A stretch of DNA of 44,561 nt from a virus: IMG/VR virus record IMGVR_UViG_3300037264_000321, positions 1-44,561 of that record. One strand, given 5' to 3'. The notes beneath the pieces were generated by a model. It made no database searches. It saw only the letters and a list, made by a program, of their open reading frames with translations, and was not told where the DNA came from. Below, one piece after another: positions 1 to 9,000 of the stretch; position 1 is the first letter of the stretch, and each line of letters starts with the position of its first letter. The position numbers and the translations under genes were made by a program.

Positions 1-293
1 GCCAAGAACAGATGATGGTACTCATCGAGTTTCTGACGCCGCTGAAATTCGCCTCCAGTGACGAGGCTGATCAGCTCAAACTCGTGATGGTTGATCGATT
101 TGAAAACGAAATTGACTTCGTTGATTTCGGCTACCTGGGAGATGAAACCTCGAAAGAGGATGGGTTCAACGTCCTTGAAAACCTCTGGATTGACCTCAGG
201 GAAAGGCTGAGGCGCAGAGATACTGATGTCCCCGTCCTGCTCATGCTGGAGGGCCTCTTGTTCCTCTTCGTAGGTCAAGGCCGTTTCGGCCAT
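1..293 (-). CDS. Partial gene after the possible tail assembly chaperone; its 3' end is cut by the window
   Basis: An open frame begins with ATG at 293 and runs off the left edge without a stop, giving 97 codons. The protein starts MAETALTYEEEQEAL and is acidic, with a later stretch FKSINHHEFELISL. It begins three bases after the stop of the preceding gene and lies in the same reading frame (TGA, CCT, ATG). There is no clear Shine-Dalgarno sequence, so translation probably depends on reinitiation or on readthrough. Its position two genes after the tail tube is where a second tail assembly chaperone product would be expected, but I do not recognise the family. Function is inferred from position only. 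Confidence 0.6.
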   Translation of the reverse strand, partial: MAETALTYEEEQEALQHEQDGDISISAPQPFPEVNPEVFKDVEPILFRGFISQVAEINEVNFVFKSINHHEFELISLVTGGEFQRRQKLDEYHHLFL

Positions 294-296
294 AGG

Positions 297-1319
297 TCAA
301 GGCCGCCGAGGAGGGGAGTACCTTGGATTGAGCCCAGCCGAGGGAGGACGATCAAGAATGGAGCGAACTCCTTTTTCATCCCCAGGTGCCTGACGACGAA
401 TCTCTACAGCCTCTACTTTGGAGGCTGGGGGCGTTCCAGTGACTCCCGGAGCATCGCCTAGCCCAGACTCCAACGCCGCAATCTGAGCCGCTCTGGAGAG
501 GCTCTGGGTAGGTACAGCAGCATCCCGGATGGCTGCTGGAACCTGTGCTGGCCTGGTTGCCGACGCCACCACTGTTTGAGGTGGCGGAGTCGGAACTTCC
601 ACCGCCCCCTGATTCATGGGGACACGGCTTTTCATCAAGCTCTCGGCATTCTGAACGACTGGTGTCGCTGGCTCAGCAGGAGAAGGGGCTTCCTCGGAGG
701 TCTGAACCTCACCAATGCCAGCAAGCTTGTCCCGAGCTGTTTCCAGCTCTTCCTTGGATGACTTCAGCATGAGCCCTTGCTCATCCAAAATCTTAGCCAC
801 CAGGTCGTTCGGAAGCTCTTCCGTGGATTCGATCATCTCTCCAAGAATCCGACGGAATTTATCCTCCGCAGTTTCCTCTGCAATAGTGAACTTGATCCCT
901 TCCTTGGCTTTCTCTTCAGCTTGAACCAAAACCTCAGCAAGTTTTCTCCAAGCAGAGAAGATAGCCTCTCGACTCCAGGTCTTGAGAAAGTGATCCCGGA
1001 TCCAAGCCTGCCTCTCTAGCTTGACTGACTTCGAGGTACCGTCGGGGAGTTCTTCCTCGACTTCAACGAAGTTCACGTCTCGAAGGTCAACACCATCTAT
1101 CTCGACGATAGCTCTAGCTACGTGCCCAATCTGAAAGGCATGTAGATAGGCTATCTCTTCAAGGTCTTTCGACTCGGCAGCAATTGCTTCGTAGTCATCG
1201 GCTGAAAGGCTACGAAGCACAATCGGGCAGCCGTCAATGGTGACCGGCTCCTCGGCTCGTCCTACCCCTCTGGCCTTCTCAAGGGATGCCTTGAGCTTCT
1301 TCGCTTGTAATACAGCCAT
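297..1319 (-). CDS. Probable tail assembly chaperone or related virion protein (340 aa)
   Basis: The N-terminal half (about residues 1-200) is charged and predicted helical. The C-terminal 130 residues are rich in Pro, Ala and Thr and look disordered (for example VPTPPPQTVVASATRPAQVP). The start is firm: AAAGGAGAT lies just upstream of the ATG at 1319. The gene comes directly after the tail tube gene, where contractile- and long-tailed phages usually encode tail assembly chaperones, and the next gene continues in the same frame after one stop codon. The role is inferred from that position; I see no diagnostic motif. It could instead be an unrelated virion protein. Confidence 0.6.
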   Translation of the reverse strand: MAVLQAKKLKASLEKARGVGRAEEPVTIDGCPIVLRSLSADDYEAIAAESKDLEEIAYLHAFQIGHVARAIVEIDGVDLRDVNFVEVEEELPDGTSKSVKLERQAWIRDHFLKTWSREAIFSAWRKLAEVLVQAEEKAKEGIKFTIAEETAEDKFRRILGEMIESTEELPNDLVAKILDEQGLMLKSSKEELETARDKLAGIGEVQTSEEAPSPAEPATPVVQNAESLMKSRVPMNQGAVEVPTPPPQTVVASATRPAQVPAAIRDAAVPTQSLSRAAQIAALESGLGDAPGVTGTPPASKVEAVEIRRQAPGDEKGVRSILDRPPSAGLNPRYSPPRRP

Positions 1320-1341
1320 TTCTCATCTCCTTTACATCTGA

Positions 1342-1389
1342 CGGAGATGACGGCGAAGTCAGAAATGTATGATCTGACCTTCATCTCCG
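1342..1389. repeat. Nested inverted repeat in the gap upstream of the 340-aa gene
   Basis: The arms CGGAGATGA (1342-1350) and TCATCTCCG (1381-1389) are perfect complements. Inside them GTCAG (1358-1362) pairs with CTGAC (1374-1378). It sits between the tail tube stop and the ribosome binding site of the next gene. It could be an mRNA structure that moderates translation or RNA processing; the role is not known. Confidence 0.45.
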
Positions 1390-1393
1390 CCTA

Positions 1394-1419
1394 AAGCTAC
1401 TCTCAAGTGAGAGTAGCTT
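1394..1419 (-). terminator. Hairpin at the end of the tail tube gene
   Basis: A perfect 11-bp stem (AAGCTACTCTC with GAGAGTAGCTT) closes a 4-base loop. The tail tube stop codon (1403-1405) lies inside the structure. On the minus strand the stem is followed by TTTAGG, so there is only a very short U run. It could be a weak terminator or an attenuator that lowers expression of the chaperone relative to the abundant tube protein. Confidence 0.5.
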
Positions 1420-2134
1420 GGGCATTCGCAGTGTTACCACTGGCGAATCGTAGTGAGTAACCACCACCGGAAGTACCATTGGCACCAATCGGAGCCAACC
1501 CAGAATCGATGAACTCACCGTACTGGTCCGTACCACTGATGATGTCCGTAACCGTGGCCGAGCTGTTCTCCGCTACGATGGCTGCGTCCGAGGTGTACGA
1601 GGATGAATAGCTATTCAGCCAGCATCCCTCGAAGAAGGTCAGGAGTGCCTTGACCGTCACCATCTTGGCTCCCTCACCACCACCCCCAGCAACCGTTTGA
1701 CTGGAAGCGTTCTTGACCTTGGCTCCTTCAAGATCGAACTTGGAAGCGATTTCCGAGAAGACCAACTCCTGCTTGACATCAAACGGCCAACGGTGATGCC
1801 TGAGCGACCTCACGAGACCCTCGACCCCGCCCTTGTAGCCAAGAGCCTGGAAAAGATTCACCGCGTAGAGCAGAGTCTTGTTGATCGTGAGCGTCATCGG
1901 CTCGGTCACACCCGGGACCAGCTCAGCCACCATGTCTCCAAACCCAACGCCACGAACTGGCTCAATGGTTCGAGACTCATCGTGAGTGAACTCGGAGACA
2001 ACTCCAATTTGCTGGAATTGCCTCTTTCCAACCATGTAGCCGAAGACCTTGTTCTTCTGGGAGATAGCCGCCCGAGTGTTCGGGGCCGTTCCCATTCTGT
2101 AGATGTAGTTCGTAGTGTCTGCGGGCTTTGCCAT
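1403..2134 (-). CDS. Tail tube protein (243 aa)
   Basis: This is probably the subunit of the inner tail tube, which stacks as rings inside the contractile sheath. Its length is close to the usual size for tube proteins of large myoviruses. The N-terminal half has a beta-rich pattern with GKRQFQQIGVVSEFTHDESR, followed by GFGDMVAELVPG and TLTINKTLLYAVNLFQALGY, the type of segment seen in T4 gp19-like tube proteins. The C-terminal part is rich in Ser, Gly and Thr. The start is supported by AGGAG ten bases upstream of the ATG. It lies on the same strand as the sheath gene, though about 11 kb of other genes separate them. The call rests on fold-like features and position. Confidence 0.65.
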   Translation of the reverse strand: MAKPADTTNYIYRMGTAPNTRAAISQKNKVFGYMVGKRQFQQIGVVSEFTHDESRTIEPVRGVGFGDMVAELVPGVTEPMTLTINKTLLYAVNLFQALGYKGGVEGLVRSLRHHRWPFDVKQELVFSEIASKFDLEGAKVKNASSQTVAGGGGEGAKMVTVKALLTFFEGCWLNSYSSSYTSDAAIVAENSSATVTDIISGTDQYGEFIDSGLAPIGANGTSGGGYSLRFASGNTANAQATLT

Positions 2135-2165
2135 GGTCTGCTCCTATTTGAATCTGATCTGGGTT

Positions 2166-2963
2166 TCAGCCGCCCTGCTTGCCAGGGAAGAACAATCCGT
2201 GAATCTGCTCTGCACGACCCGAAAGCTTGGTGAGGTCGTCGTGAACCCAAGACTGAGTCAGGTCCACATCACGAAGAATCCCAGCCACCTTGACCGAAAC
2301 CTCATGAAGGTCTTCTTTGGCCTTGGCTGCATTGAACTTCTTACCCTCCTTCACGAGGGTGTCGATACGACCGTTCGTCTCCTCCAAGTTAGCCAGGATC
2401 TCCCCGGCCACCGTCGAGTTCTCCTGGAGAACGTCATAGGCCAATCGGAGACCAGCAGACTTCGCCGTAGGAGCAACCTCCACCTTGGGTTCGCCAAGGC
2501 CGTAGTACGTCTGGTTCTTGCTCTGATTGGGCGACTTGATCTTTCCGGCCGCCGTGACGAACTCCTTTGCCACGGCATCGATTCCAGCCACCTGACCCGT
2601 TGCAACCTTTTGACTCAAAGTCCCAAGGAGCTTTTCAGCATCCGTTAGGGCCGCTTCGATGGCTTGGAAATCAGAGTCGTGCATGGGATTCCTCTCTTCT
2701 ATGGTTGGAGAAGGCATAAAAGAACCATTGGCCCGCACAGCTCGCACGGGTTTCAGGAGATCCCACATACGGTCAGGGTCCACAGAAATCATGGCCGTCC
2801 CAGCCTTGAGGAACTGGTCCAAAACCGACCTTGATCGGCCACCTGACAGCTTGGTCACGAACTGAGCAACCGAAACTGTGCCGAGAGTGAACTTCTGGCC
2901 ATCCGGGGTTTGAACCCAGTCAGTATTCCCGTCCGAGCCAAGGGTCACCAGCAAGCGGGACAT
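2166..2963 (-). CDS. Unknown virion-region protein (265 aa)
   Basis: The first 90 residues are compact and mixed alpha/beta (SVAQFVTKLSGGRSRSVLDQF). The rest is mostly helical with heptad-like spacing, including AEKLLGTLSQKVATGQ and LVKEGKKFNAAKAKEDLHEV, so a coiled coil is likely. AAGGTGA directly precedes the start. It sits upstream of the tail tube gene with a gap of 31 bases. I do not recognise the family. A helical structural or chaperone role is possible but unproved. Confidence 0.6.
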   Translation of the reverse strand: MSRLLVTLGSDGNTDWVQTPDGQKFTLGTVSVAQFVTKLSGGRSRSVLDQFLKAGTAMISVDPDRMWDLLKPVRAVRANGSFMPSPTIEERNPMHDSDFQAIEAALTDAEKLLGTLSQKVATGQVAGIDAVAKEFVTAAGKIKSPNQSKNQTYYGLGEPKVEVAPTAKSAGLRLAYDVLQENSTVAGEILANLEETNGRIDTLVKEGKKFNAAKAKEDLHEVSVKVAGILRDVDLTQSWVHDDLTKLSGRAEQIHGLFFPGKQGG

Positions 2964-2986
2964 TCACCTTGGAATGTTCACAAGGG

Positions 2987-3814
2987 CTATACTCGGACCA
3001 AAACCTCGATGATATGGGTTGGAAGCAGGAGAGTTCCACCCTCCGGACCCCAGAGCCACAAGGACTCCCCAACCCACCCAGGAAGCTCTCCCATGGCCCT
3101 CTCTGCCTCGTTCAGGATGTCTGCCGCCCTCTCCAGGCTGAACTCGACGAACGGGCTCTTACGGGCTCCTAGAATGGCCCTATGACCCATTGGTGAGGTC
3201 GTCCCGAAGAGTAGACCCCGAAGATGCCCCTGTCGATACAACTCCGTCCAGCCCTCCACCAAATCAGTCCCGTCCGCCTCGGCTACCACAAAGCCATTCG
3301 TTCCAACATCCAAGACCCGAGGAGGTTTTGACTCTGCTGGAAGCCCAGGAAGAGAACCCTCCTGGATGTACCGTTGAAGCCATTCCACCACGGTCTTGAT
3401 CCGGTCCCCACGCCCCTCTCTACCTCCCAAGTAAGTCCTGGCAAAGCTGATGAACCTCGCCAGATCACGGTCGATGTGAGCTAACCCCGCTGGACCAAAC
3501 CGCCCCAAGTCGGCTGCAAACACCACCGAAGCTGTCGAAGATTGTATCGCCAACTTTCGATCCAGAAAAAGGGCCAGTAGAAGAACCTCATCAATGTCCT
3601 GAATATCTCGGGCCACCAACTTGATGGGTAGGGCTCGCCCAAAGATCAAGTCTCGGTAGAACCGCTGGAGTGCTGACTCCCCTGGACTATCCGGGTCCGA
3701 CCTGTAAACGAACGTCGTCTCTGAAGGCTCAAAATCTCCGAGAGCTACTACAGGCCCTTCCTGTTTGCTCGGAAGCGCTTCATCAATGACGACTTGAAGT
3801 TGAATCTCTTCCAC
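2987..3814 (-). CDS. Unknown protein (275 aa)
   Basis: The protein starts with GTG at 3814 inside the 3' end of the RNA ligase gene, overlapping it by 32 bases. A hydrophobic helix RDIQDIDEVLLLALFLDRKL (about residues 69-88) is followed by an acidic, aspartate-rich region (FAADLGRFGPAGLAHIDRDL). A further segment contains VLDVGTNGFVVAEADGTDL. No signal peptide is visible. The tight overlap suggests translational coupling to the RNA ligase. I do not recognise the family and give no function. Confidence 0.6.
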   Translation of the reverse strand: MEEIQLQVVIDEALPSKQEGPVVALGDFEPSETTFVYRSDPDSPGESALQRFYRDLIFGRALPIKLVARDIQDIDEVLLLALFLDRKLAIQSSTASVVFAADLGRFGPAGLAHIDRDLARFISFARTYLGGREGRGDRIKTVVEWLQRYIQEGSLPGLPAESKPPRVLDVGTNGFVVAEADGTDLVEGWTELYRQGHLRGLLFGTTSPMGHRAILGARKSPFVEFSLERAADILNEAERAMGELPGWVGESLWLWGPEGGTLLLPTHIIEVLVRV

Positions 3815-4511
3815 GAGAGGAACTTACACCAAGGTAACGGGCAACAACCCTATGGGCCAAACGTTTACGCTTGTTAGGAACGACTTGCTGTTGCATCCAG
3901 TGAACGTCCGTCTGAACGTGTTGGGCTCGCACGAACTTGGCCACATGCTTGTCGAAAGCGCTCATCGGAAAAGCCCCAGCATCCCGTACTACATAGCCCT
4001 CACTGGTCCCTTTGGAACTCAATAGGGATTTGAATGGATAGAGCTTCATCACCTTCTCGGTATCCCACTTGCCCTTCCACAGAACTGGAGCATGAGGGAG
4101 ATCAAGCAGATTCGCCCACTCCTCAACTTCGCTCCAAGGACGGGCATTGTTGGAACCATCAGCCACGCCAAAAACCACGAAGTAGTCAGGAAGGAGGTCA
4201 TATTCTATCGAGTGCTTGGCGTAGAGATTCTCTCCCATGATACGCCAACCGTCAGGGAAACCCATGCAACCCAGCTCCCTGGCCTTGCTCTTGACGTAAT
4301 CCCTCGAAGGGTGAGGCTTCGTCTCAAGACTCCGAGCGTGACATTCCCCTGTCGAGTAGATCGTGGTGTTCTCACCATCCATCTTCTCGGTCACTATCAC
4401 CTGCTTGCCACCGAACATACGCTCAATGGCTTCCAAGGTGTGCGTCTTGTCGTCGTCCGTCGCCCCTTGTGACCAGGGAAGATGAAACGTCCGTGGGTAC
4501 TTAACTTTCAC
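3783..4511 (-). CDS. RNA ligase of the Rnl2-like nucleotidyltransferase superfamily (242 aa)
   Basis: The enzyme should seal nicked RNA by ATP-dependent ligation. The nucleotidyltransferase motifs appear in order: motif I EKMDGEN with the AMP-accepting lysine K43, motif Ia RSLETKPHPSR (60-70), motif III DYFVVFGV (109-116), motif IV SEGYVVR (170-176) and motif V AKFVR (191-195). The last 30 residues form a basic tail containing RVVARYLG, a short peptide that recurs in other proteins of this window. Translation starts at GTG. RNA ligases are common in large phages, where they repair tRNAs cut by host anticodon nucleases. That role is inferred here; a DNA-nick substrate is less likely. Confidence 0.85.
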   Translation of the reverse strand: MKVKYPRTFHLPWSQGATDDDKTHTLEAIERMFGGKQVIVTEKMDGENTTIYSTGECHARSLETKPHPSRDYVKSKARELGCMGFPDGWRIMGENLYAKHSIEYDLLPDYFVVFGVADGSNNARPWSEVEEWANLLDLPHAPVLWKGKWDTEKVMKLYPFKSLLSSKGTSEGYVVRDAGAFPMSAFDKHVAKFVRAQHVQTDVHWMQQQVVPNKRKRLAHRVVARYLGVSSSRGRDSTSSRH

Positions 4512-4520
4512 GGTATCGAC

Positions 4521-5378
4521 TCATGTCATGTAATCACGGACTTCCGTGAATAGATTCCAAACGAACCACTTGTTCGAGACAGACTTGGCCGCATCCTCCA
4601 AAGTGCCCTCATCCGGTATGGACATCCCGAGATTCAGCTTGCTGAGGATGCGTTCAACTCGCTCAGCCGCCGCCTTAGCTTCTGCTTCCTCTTTCAAGAA
4701 AGCGTGAACGTCCTTAGTTCGAATGAAGTCCTCCATGACCTTGATGACACTCTTGAGGTCACCTTGAAGTTTGGACTTCCACGGAATGTCGTCCTCGTCT
4801 GCCCCCAGAACCATCGTGTAGGAGTCAACAATGCGTTGAGCCCATCCAGTGTACCTCTTCACATCAAGTGAAGCGTAGTCTTCCTTGTGAGGAATCGCAT
4901 AGGAGAACGACTCCGCAAAGTCGTACTTGTTCGCCCGTTCGTTGGCAAGCTGCGGGTTCTTGAGGTTTCGCTCGTACTCCCGCTTTCCCATTCCGACAAT
5001 GTGTGCAAGCAGATCGCTGTACCCATCATCTCCGAGACCCTCGACTACTTTGGACAACGCCTTGTCGAGACGGCCTGTCAACGCCCGGAAGGTTTGATTT
5101 AGGTCGTCTGCCTTATCAGGAGACAACTTTGACATCAAGTCCTTCTTGATGGGCTTGTAGTTTTTGGTCTTCGTTCCCCATCCATAGGGCTCGGTGAGCT
5201 TCCAAAACTCACTTTCCGACATAGCGGCAACCTTGGACATAGCCAAAACGGGAATCTCAATCTCAGCCGCCAACTTCCGAAGCCGCCGAGCCAAAACAAC
5301 CCGCTCCGGCCGTGGTCGGTTGAGGTACTGGGAGATCCCACCAAGCCTCTTCTGAACGTCTCGGAGTGACTGAGCCAT
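4521..5378 (-). CDS. Unknown helical protein (285 aa)
   Basis: AGGAGA lies upstream of the ATG at 5378. The N-terminus is basic (LARRLRKLAAEIEI), then comes a core with SESEFWKLTEPYGWGTKTKN, and the rest is strongly helical and charged (ALSKVVEGLGDDGYSDLLAH; AFLKEEAEAKAAAERVERIL). It ends nine bases before the GTG of the RNA ligase gene, so the two are likely co-expressed. I do not recognise the family. No catalytic motif or membrane segment is apparent. Confidence 0.6.
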   Translation of the reverse strand: MAQSLRDVQKRLGGISQYLNRPRPERVVLARRLRKLAAEIEIPVLAMSKVAAMSESEFWKLTEPYGWGTKTKNYKPIKKDLMSKLSPDKADDLNQTFRALTGRLDKALSKVVEGLGDDGYSDLLAHIVGMGKREYERNLKNPQLANERANKYDFAESFSYAIPHKEDYASLDVKRYTGWAQRIVDSYTMVLGADEDDIPWKSKLQGDLKSVIKVMEDFIRTKDVHAFLKEEAEAKAAAERVERILSKLNLGMSIPDEGTLEDAAKSVSNKWFVWNLFTEVRDYMT

Positions 5379-5401
5379 GACACTGTCTCCTAATAACCTG
5401 A

Positions 5402-6091
5402 CTATCTACCGTAGCTGTAGCCAGGTTCTTCTTCCCCAGCATACCGCCGACCCGTCTGCACAATGGTCACGAGCGAGAAGCCAGAGCCGGTATAGACAAC
5501 CTGATCGATAGTCTGCTTCGATTGAGTGCCGTCTTTTCGACTTACCAGGACGGTATCTCCCGATTGAGGACTTCCTTGAACACGAACACCCCACGTCCCA
5601 TCCCGAAGCTTGGCAAAGGTACCCGAGAACTCCCCTCGTTGGGGCTCTTCCCTTAGCTCCGGTTCAGGAGCCCGCTCCTCTTGGATCTCTTGAACTCGCT
5701 CAGGATCCCCTCGACGCCGACGGGTAGAGGCCCAATCCTCCCAGAACTCGTCGTTCGACTCGTACTTCTCGATGAGGTCTTCAATCCGGTCTTGAAGAGA
5801 GGTTCGCCAGCCCTGAGTCCTCTTGACAATGGGAGCCTTCCCCTTCTCCAGAGGCTTGTTGTCCTTCGAGCTGAGAAGCTGCACACGGATAGCGTCTGCC
5901 CCCTTCTCAGCCCCCGTCCCAGAACGAACCCCTACCGAGGACCAAACTCGAATGTCCACAGAAGGACCAAGCGTGAGGTCGAAGTAGTATTCGTTGAACT
6001 GAGAACCCTGCTTCGGTCGAAGAGAACGGAAGCCCCGGCGCAGGAACTTCTCCATGTCTTCGAGAGAGACTTCTGTGTAAGTGGCGGCCAT
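5402..6091 (-). CDS. Unknown protein with C-terminal SH3-like region (229 aa)
   Basis: The N-terminal domain (about 1-115) begins VSLEDMEKFLRRGFRSLRP and looks mixed alpha/beta, ending in a helix DLIEKYESNDEFWEDW. A charged linker rich in Glu and Arg follows (about 120-155). The last 70 residues, including GTWGVRVQG and GDTVLVSRKDG, read like a small beta barrel of SH3 type. It ends in YSYGR. AAGGTGA precedes the ATG and the gene begins one base after the helicase stop. The function is unknown. Confidence 0.6.
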   Translation of the reverse strand: MAATYTEVSLEDMEKFLRRGFRSLRPKQGSQFNEYYFDLTLGPSVDIRVWSSVGVRSGTGAEKGADAIRVQLLSSKDNKPLEKGKAPIVKRTQGWRTSLQDRIEDLIEKYESNDEFWEDWASTRRRRGDPERVQEIQEERAPEPELREEPQRGEFSGTFAKLRDGTWGVRVQGSPQSGDTVLVSRKDGTQSKQTIDQVVYTGSGFSLVTIVQTGRRYAGEEEPGYSYGR

Positions 6092-6092
6092 C

Positions 6093-9000
6093 TCAATTCA
6101 CCTTCCACTCATCCGGAACAACTCCCTCGAACTCAGAAGCCGTCTTTTCCAGGATGCCCTGTACCTCAGGTGATGCCTCAATCGACGGTGTGGCCCCAGG
6201 CTTCGGAACGTTCTCTCCTGTGTGAAGTCCAGCCTCATCAACGAACCGAGAGATACCTGCTGCCTTTCCACCCACACTCTTCGGACAGATAACCGTAAGA
6301 TTCATCGCTGCCCGAGTCAGAGCAACATACCCAAGCCGACGCTCTGACTCCATCTCTTCAGGATTCGGTGGAGGCGGAGGCTGTCCAGGCTTTACAGGAG
6401 GCTCAAATGGGAACTTCCCTTTGGGCATCGAGACGTAGCAATTTTTCCATTGTGCGCCCTTCACGCTGTGAACCGTGCCCAAGTAGACTCCGGGAGGGGC
6501 CTTACGTTGCTCCGGAGGAAGAGCTGCCTGGTCCTTGTCCCACTTCGTGATGTCAATCCGAAGCTCACGGGCTCGCTGACCATAACGCTCCATCTTGGCC
6601 TTGAACCCAGTCGGAGTGTTCGGGTCCGTCAAGAGATCCCCGGGATCAGTTGGATCTTTCTTGGTCAGCTCGAAGAGGAATGAGATATTCCCAAGACCCT
6701 CGGTATCATCTTCGTCATCCTCGTCAGCATCCTCACCAACAGCATCTCGAAGATCCGCTTTGAGGCTATCTCGGAAAGTCTGCTCAACGTAGTTGGCCTT
6801 ACCGGAAATGGGGTCGGTAACGGCTACTAGTCCGGTCATTCCAAGGATTGAATCGAAGAGGTCTTTGGTGGTGAACTCTGGATTGGCCGAATTCGCCTGC
6901 ATCTCAGAGATGCTTCCACCGATCTCTTCCAGCTTCTCGATAGCCTTGTTGAACTTGAATCCTGCCCTCTGCTTGGTCAACTTCTCAGCCAAGACGGACT
7001 GGAAGAAAGGATCCCCAAGAGCCACAAGAGGATTGACCACTTTGACATCCTGCCCGTTCCTTCGAGCGTAGGCAGAGATAGCGTCTTGTACAGCAGTGAC
7101 ACCTGCGTCAGGAGCGATGAAGAAGCGATTCGGCTTGTTGATAACCTCGCCTAGAGCTTGCTGCATCTTGGAGAAGTCGTCCCCCGTTGCAAGCTGAACA
7201 TAACTCAGGAAGGCTTTGGTCTCAGGCGAACCAAGGAAGCTCGAAGCTCCCTTGCGAGCATAAGGAACACCACGGATGATGCACGCCGTCTCGAAAGCGT
7301 GCTGCTCCTTGTTGGTCCTGGTCAGGATGGCATTGTCGGCTACATCCCCACCAGCCTCAATGTTGGACTTGATCTCCTCAACAGCATCCAAGGCTGCCTC
7401 AGCCTCATCCCCTGGATTGAAGACCCGAATGGATCCAACACCACGAGACTTAGCAGAAGACGGAACAGCCTCCATCTGGAGTCGTCCCTCATTGTGAGAG
7501 ATGAGTTTGTTAGCTGCATCGACGATCTCCGGTTGACACCGGTAGTTCGTCCGAATCGTCCTGACCTTCCAATCCTCTTTCTGAGCCCTACCCAAGAAGA
7601 TGTCCGGACGGGCTCCTCGGAATGTGTAGATACTCTGATTCGGGTCTCCCACCATCCAAACGGATTTACCGTCTGAACCGTCTTTGATGTGCTCGGACAT
7701 CATCTCTACGATGTCGTTTTGGCACTGGTTCAAGTCTTGGCACTCATCGACCAAGATGTGGTCAAACATCCCCTGCAAGGTCTTTCGGACCATCGGCTCT
7801 CTCTTCAGAATACTTCTGAAGATGATCAGCATGTCGTCGAAATCACCGAGCCTCTGATTGTTGGGGCGCCAACGACCCATGAACGACTCGTAACCCTTCG
7901 AGGTCCGACATGGTGGTTTCCAGCCAGGAATAGCCCCCTTCAAGCCTTCGTACATCTCATACCAAAGAGCTGAGTCTGGATCTCCACCCCCACCCATCGG
8001 ACTGAGAGCATTTTGCATAGCCTCAGCAGGGGTCACGTTGTTCCCAGACCACTTGCTCTTCGCCATGAGCACATTCTTGAGCTTCGGGACTTTCTTCTCC
8101 TGAGGCGTGTCAGGGGGAAAGCACTCACTCCAAATCCGCTGAACAGCCCGAGCCACAGCTCCTCCACCCTGGACGAATCCGCCACGGTCCTGCCCGAGTC
8201 CCATAGCCGACCGCTCTTGCGGAGTCCCGTACTCCCCAATGAACTTCCGGAACAGGGAGTGCATAGTTCCAACAGACATCTGTTGAAGCGTTTCCCCACT
8301 CGTAGCTGAGCCAATCTTCTGCTTCAGCTCATTGGCAGCCTTCGTGTTGAAGGAGGTAACCAAGATCCGACTCGGAAAGACCCGACGCTCCTTGACCAGA
8401 TACTCCACCCGAGCAACCAGGGTTGTGCTCTTTCCGCTCCCTGCTCCAGCCGCCACCAAAACCCGCCCGTCCGTAAGAGCTGCTGCCCTTTGCTCATCAT
8501 CAAGCTTGCGGAGTGGATCTGGAACATTCTGAGGCTTCGAGGGGTCACCCAAAGCAGCAGCAGCAGCCGCTACAGCGATACCCACGACCTCAGACTTGCT
8601 CGGGGGCCTATCGGGCTCCCCTGAAGTCTCCAGGGCCTTCCTAGCGGCATTGGTAGCGTCCTGCTCGACCTGAGAAAGAACATCCGACTGGGTTGTCTGA
8701 GCAACCTCTACTTCTTCGGCCCCACGAGCCCCTGCGGATTGAACCTGCTGATTCAGAAGGACACTGGCCTGATCCACCGCTTCCTTGGATCCAGCATCAA
8801 CAGCATTCTTCGGGATCTCCCTCTGCACAGCCGTCTTGGCTGCTAGATCAATCCAGGTCTTGAGCCTGGTATTCCGCATCTGGATAGCAGCGAACTTGTC
8901 CAGGGCTGCGTCTGCATCGTCCATCATGGACGCTGCAATCGCTTCCCGAATCTCTTTGAGGGCTCGGTTCGTTTGGAACACCGCCCGCTGAGTTCCCGGC

